Positions 60,543 through 64,000 of a DNA stretch of 64,000 nucleotides are shown here, piece by piece (position 1 is the stretch's first letter; each line of letters begins with the position of its first letter). The position numbers were made by a program, and so were the translations under genes. This DNA is from Shewanella zhangzhouensis. Its GTDB lineage: Bacteria > Pseudomonadota > Gammaproteobacteria > Enterobacterales > Shewanellaceae. The notes beneath the pieces are model-generated. The model made no database searches and was not told where the DNA came from. It was given only the letters and a program-made list of their open reading frames with translations. The stretch is taken from positions 2,230,501 through 2,294,500 of the forward strand of contig NZ_CP080414.1 in NCBI RefSeq assembly GCF_019457615.1, given 5' to 3'.

Positions 60543-61046
60543 ATGGCATATAATAAAAAGAATCCGGTTAAAGACCTGGATCGCATCGATCGCAATATCC
60601 TTAATGAACTGCAAATTGATGGAAGAATTTCAAATGTTGAGCTGTCCAAACGAGTAGGGCTGAGTCCAACTCCTTGTTTGGAAAGGGTTAAACGCTTGGA
60701 AAAGCAAGGGTATATCAATGGTTATACTGCCTTGGTAAACCCACATTACTTGGGCGCCTCGCTGCTGGTTTTTGTTGAGATCACCCTGAACAGGGACACC
60801 CCAGAGGTGTTTGATCGCTTCAATCGTGCCGTGCAGTTGCTGGATGATATTCAGGAATGTCACCTGGTTTCCGGTGATTTCGACTATCTGCTCAAAACCC
60901 GCGTTTCCGACATGTCTGCCTACCGTAAGCTCTTGGGTGAAACCCTGCTGAAATTACCTTCTGTGTCCGACACCCGTACCTACGTCGTGATGGAAGAGGT
61001 CAAGCAGACCAATAAGGTCGCGGTAAACAACATCTCTGACAAGTAA
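60543..61046 (+). CDS. lrp: Leucine-responsive regulator Lrp
   Basis: 167 residues. N-terminal HTH (LDRIDRNILNELQIDGRISNVELSKRVGLSPTPCLERVKRLEKQGYINGYTALVNPHYLG) and C-terminal RAM domain (LVFVEITLNRDTPEVFDRFNRAVQLLDDIQECHLVSGDFDYLLKTRVSDMSAYRKLLGE). Global regulator of amino acid metabolism. 179 nt from ald, in which TATAGTAT may be a -10 box. Followed by a strong terminator. Confidence 0.95.
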   Translation: MAYNKKNPVKDLDRIDRNILNELQIDGRISNVELSKRVGLSPTPCLERVKRLEKQGYINGYTALVNPHYLGASLLVFVEITLNRDTPEVFDRFNRAVQLLDDIQECHLVSGDFDYLLKTRVSDMSAYRKLLGETLLKLPSVSDTRTYVVMEEVKQTNKVAVNNISDK

Positions 61047-61067
61047 CTAAGTCTCTGTCAGCGATAT

Positions 61068-61093
61068 AAAAAGGGAGCCTAGGCTCCCTTTTT
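61068..61093 (+). terminator. Terminator after lrp
   Basis: AAAAAGGGAGCC-TA-GGCTCCCTTTTT, 12 bp, 22 nt past the lrp stop. Confidence 0.92.
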
Positions 61094-61235
61094 TGTTGGC
61101 TTAATTAACCGTCGCATGAATTTTTGCTCACAAAAGGGTGCGACTGCCCATAAAACCCCCAATTTAGCTCCACTTTCAACAGGATTCTGGTATCTTAATT
61201 TCACCTGTTTTTAATGTTGCTATGGATCCTTTCGT

Positions 61236-64000
61236 TTGTCTCAGGGAAATCGCGTTCATTCGCTAAGCGGACTGCAACGGCTACTCGAAGGTGGCCTTAT
61301 TATTTGTTCCATGCTGGCCATCTATGTGTTGCTGGCACTGAGCAGTTTCAGTGCATCGGACCCAGGTTGGAGCCAGAGTAACTATCAGGGACAGATTGAG
61401 AATCTCGGTGGGGCAGTGGGGGCCTGGATTGCCGATGTACTGCTGTACTTCTTTGGTTACAGCGCATTTCTTACGCCATTTGTGATTGCCGGTACCGGTT
61501 GGCTGTTGTTCAAGCAGTCCCACCGGTTACTTGAAATTGATTATTTTTCAGTCTCAATGCGCTTACTGGGATTTATCCTTATTGTGTTTGGCGTGTCTAC
61601 ACTCGCCAGCATGAATGGCAATGATATTTATGAATTTTCGGCCGGCGGCGTAACAGGTGACGTCATAGCCAATGCCATGTTGCCCTATTTCAATTCCCTT
61701 GGGACGACGCTACTGCTGCTGTGCAGTATAGCCACAGGCTTTACCCTGCTTACAGGTATTAGCCTGATTGCTCTGGTGGAGCTCACCGGCAGAGCAACCA
61801 TCGGAGCGTTTCAGGGCATATATCAACTGCCTTCCAGAATTGCTAACTCTCGTGACACGGAAGACACCCAGGGGTTTATGTCCATCGCCGCAGGCTTTAA
61901 ACGCAAGCAGAAGGAACCACTGCTTGCTGGCGTTAATGAAGACGATTTAACTGAATCAGACATTATCGCGTCAGCTGGTACTCAATTAGGGGGCTCGACA
62001 GCAGAAAACACTGAGTCGGGCCAAAAAGAAAGACGTAAGCTCTTTTCCATTTTCAGCCGCAGTAAAACAGAATCAGATGTTGATGTAGCGCCCTCGACTT
62101 TTGATGCGCCGGACGAGCCTGAAAACCTCATGGCAGTTAGCGCAAATACTGATGATGAATACTCAGTGTCAGGTACGGCTGCTGCTAAAGAATCAAAATC
62201 CCGGTTTACCAGGGTTGAGCCTGCGTTTTCCGATGTCTCACCACACCATGGTGCCATCGAGGCAGATGACAGTCACCTGGGTGGTTCAACTTCAAATAAG
62301 GCCTTCTCGTCACCAAGTGCATCCACAGATACATTCGACAATAACGGATATGGTCATCCATCTGACGAGCTTGCTCCCTGGGAAGACATGGGTTTTGATG
62401 AGGCCACTTCAGACGGCGCCCTTGCCAAGGCACCCAAGCCTCAGCCCAAAAAAGTGGAAGGCGCAAAAATTGTTGATGGCATAGTGGTGTTGCCAGGCCA
62501 GGATAACACGCCAGCCAAGCCCATGGCGCCATTGCCAAGTATTGAGCTTTTGAATGTGCCCAACCGCAAGGAAAATCCTATCAGTGAAGAAGAGCTGGAT
62601 CAGGTAGCGCGTTTGGTCGAAGCAAAACTGGCCGACTTTAACATTACCGCCAACGTGGTTGGGGTTTATCCGGGCCCGGTTATCACCCGGTTTGAGTTGG
62701 AGCTCGCGCCCGGCGTTAAGGCATCCAAAATCTCCAATCTCGCCAGCGACCTTGCCCGCTCCTTGCTGGCAGAGCGGGTGAGGGTGGTGGAAGTGATCCC
62801 AGGTAAGGCCTATGTGGGACTGGAACTGCCAAATAAGTTTCGCGAAACCGTGTACATGCGTGATGTGCTCGACTCCGACAAGTTCAAGCAAAATCCAAGC
62901 ACGCTTGCGATGGTGCTGGGTCAGGATATCGCCGGTGAGCCTGTTGTGGTGGATTTGGGTAAAATGCCACACTTGCTGGTTGCCGGTACCACGGGATCGG
63001 GTAAATCGGTCGGTGTGAACGTGATGATCACCAGTCTGCTGTACAAGTCAGGCCCTGATGATGTCCGCTTTATTATGATTGACCCCAAGATGTTGGAACT
63101 TTCTGTGTATGAAGGCATTCCACATCTGTTGTGTGAAGTGGTCACCGACATGAAAGAAGCATCCAATGCGCTGCGTTGGTGCGTTGGTGAAATGGAGCGC
63201 CGCTATAAGCTTATGTCTGCGCTGGGTGTGCGTAATCTTAAAGGCTATAACGCCAAGATTGCTGACGCCAAAGCCAGCGGCGAACCTATTGTGGATCCAC
63301 TGTGGAAATCCAGCGAAAGCTTTGATGAAGAAGCCCCTGAGCTGGATAAACTGCCGTCTATTGTGGTGGTGGTCGACGAATTTGCCGACATGATGATGAT
63401 TGTGGGTAAAAAAGTTGAAGAGCTTATCGCCCGTATCGCTCAAAAAGCCCGGGCAGCCGGTATTCACCTGATTTTGGCGACTCAGCGCCCATCCGTGGAT
63501 GTGATAACCGGTTTGATTAAAGCCAACATCCCCACACGTATGGCCTTCCAGGTATCGTCACGTATCGATTCCCGAACCATTTTGGACCAGCAAGGTGCTG
63601 AAACACTGCTAGGTATGGGTGACATGTTGTATCTGCCGCCGGGCACAGGCGTGCCAATCCGCGTACACGGCGCCTTTATTGACGACCATGAAGTACACAG
63701 GGTAGTGGCCGATTGGCATGCCCGCGGCAAGCCACAATACATTGATGAGATCCTCCAGGGCTCCAGCGATGGCGAGCAGGTATTGCTGCCAGGCGAAGCG
63801 TCTGAGGAGGGCGATGAAGATTACGATCCGCTATACGACGAAGCCGTCGCCTTCGTTACTGAGTCCCGTCGCGGTTCCATCTCAAGTGTGCAGCGCAAGT
63901 TTAAAATCGGCTACAACCGGGCAGCCCGCATTATCGAACAGATGGAAATGGCCGGGGTTGTCAGTGCCCAGGGCCACAACGGCAACCGTGAAGTGTTGGC
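61236..64000 (+). CDS. ftsK: DNA translocase FtsK, 5' part
   Basis: About 921 residues inside the window, running off the right edge. Start TTG 61236 (SQGNRVHSLSGLQRLLEGG) as in the E. coli TTG start; the in-frame TAA at 61212 excludes an earlier one. Four membrane helices (about 20-42, 75-97, 114-136 and 157-180), then a long Ser/Pro/Gln-rich linker. The motor follows: DLGKMPHLLVAGTTGSGKSVGVN (Walker A), PSIVVVVDEFADMMMIVG (Walker B) and LILATQRPSVDVITGLIKANIPTR. The gamma domain starts (DEAVAFVTESRRGSISSVQRKFKIGYNRAARIIEQME) and is cut off just short of its end. Confidence 0.96.
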   Translation, partial: MSQGNRVHSLSGLQRLLEGGLIICSMLAIYVLLALSSFSASDPGWSQSNYQGQIENLGGAVGAWIADVLLYFFGYSAFLTPFVIAGTGWLLFKQSHRLLEIDYFSVSMRLLGFILIVFGVSTLASMNGNDIYEFSAGGVTGDVIANAMLPYFNSLGTTLLLLCSIATGFTLLTGISLIALVELTGRATIGAFQGIYQLPSRIANSRDTEDTQGFMSIAAGFKRKQKEPLLAGVNEDDLTESDIIASAGTQLGGSTAENTESGQKERRKLFSIFSRSKTESDVDVAPSTFDAPDEPENLMAVSANTDDEYSVSGTAAAKESKSRFTRVEPAFSDVSPHHGAIEADDSHLGGSTSNKAFSSPSASTDTFDNNGYGHPSDELAPWEDMGFDEATSDGALAKAPKPQPKKVEGAKIVDGIVVLPGQDNTPAKPMAPLPSIELLNVPNRKENPISEEELDQVARLVEAKLADFNITANVVGVYPGPVITRFELELAPGVKASKISNLASDLARSLLAERVRVVEVIPGKAYVGLELPNKFRETVYMRDVLDSDKFKQNPSTLAMVLGQDIAGEPVVVDLGKMPHLLVAGTTGSGKSVGVNVMITSLLYKSGPDDVRFIMIDPKMLELSVYEGIPHLLCEVVTDMKEASNALRWCVGEMERRYKLMSALGVRNLKGYNAKIADAKASGEPIVDPLWKSSESFDEEAPELDKLPSIVVVVDEFADMMMIVGKKVEELIARIAQKARAAGIHLILATQRPSVDVITGLIKANIPTRMAFQVSSRIDSRTILDQQGAETLLGMGDMLYLPPGTGVPIRVHGAFIDDHEVHRVVADWHARGKPQYIDEILQGSSDGEQVLLPGEASEEGDEDYDPLYDEAVAFVTESRRGSISSVQRKFKIGYNRAARIIEQMEMAGVVSAQGHNGNREVL

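Noticed and set aside
62409..62972. 187-codon minus-strand frame and other frames inside ftsK
   Set aside because: Antisense shadows of ftsK; the plus-strand protein shows the FtsK motor motifs.
1..64000. CRISPR array
   Set aside because: No series of evenly spaced direct repeats with spacers was seen; the repeats present are IS ends, operators and one diverged pair.

Overview
The window looks like a chromosome segment of a Shewanella-type gammaproteobacterium. The last 12 kb carry norM/ribE, thrS-infC-rpmI-rplT, trxB, ald, lrp and ftsK, an order I know from Shewanella genomes. Family assignments come from reading the translated sequence; no database search was run. Everything left of the tandem tRNA-Val genes (51351-51542) reads as accessory DNA: AT-richer, rich in IS relics, with single-domain enzymes and broken genes.

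Region 1 (1-29100) is a dense patchwork of small redox and carbonyl-chemistry enzymes. It holds an NmrA-like reductase, a nitroreductase, a quinone reductase, an aldehyde dehydrogenase, NTF2-like and ABM/DUF1330 proteins, and an F420-reductase-like NADP enzyme. It also holds two aldo/keto reductases, three secreted or cytosolic DJ-1/PfpI (Hsp31-like) proteins, an MDR alcohol dehydrogenase, an isochorismatase-like hydrolase, two intact and one broken Old Yellow Enzyme, and a broken luciferase-like monooxygenase. TetR, LysR (three) and GlxA-type AraC regulators are interspersed. Together they suggest an electrophile/quinone/carbonyl detoxification island. It is cut by an intact-looking IS3-family (IS407-like) element, three degraded IS3-family copies and IS5-family relics.

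Region 2 (29400-38990) is the core of an integrative element. It has an HD-domain protein, a tyrosine recombinase and an excisionase-like gene in one overlapping operon, and a divergent XRE repressor with paired inverted-repeat operators. Beyond these lie an AlpA gene and an mrr gene, each broken by one stop codon, and a PLD/helicase-type gene truncated by a second IS407-like copy. GNAT and DUF2087 genes and IS903-like and IS481-like relics follow.

Region 3 (39090-51350) has a sensor kinase/response regulator/S41 peptidase operon. A promoter block upstream of it reappears between a GST gene and a metallo-beta-lactamase-like gene. Small NTF2, DUF3592 and lipoprotein genes follow. One 929-bp piece (47957-48885) appears to be an integron-type gene cassette inserted at a secondary GTT site inside a duplicated NTF2-like fragment. 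A further DJ-1 family gene is flanked by two copies of a repeat.

Region 4 (51351-64000) is core genome: two tRNA-Val(GAC) genes, norM divergent from ribE, a CPXCG protein and a pteridine-reductase-like SDR. Then come thrS-infC (ATA start)-rpmI-rplT, trxB, ald, lrp and the first two thirds of ftsK, which runs off the window end.
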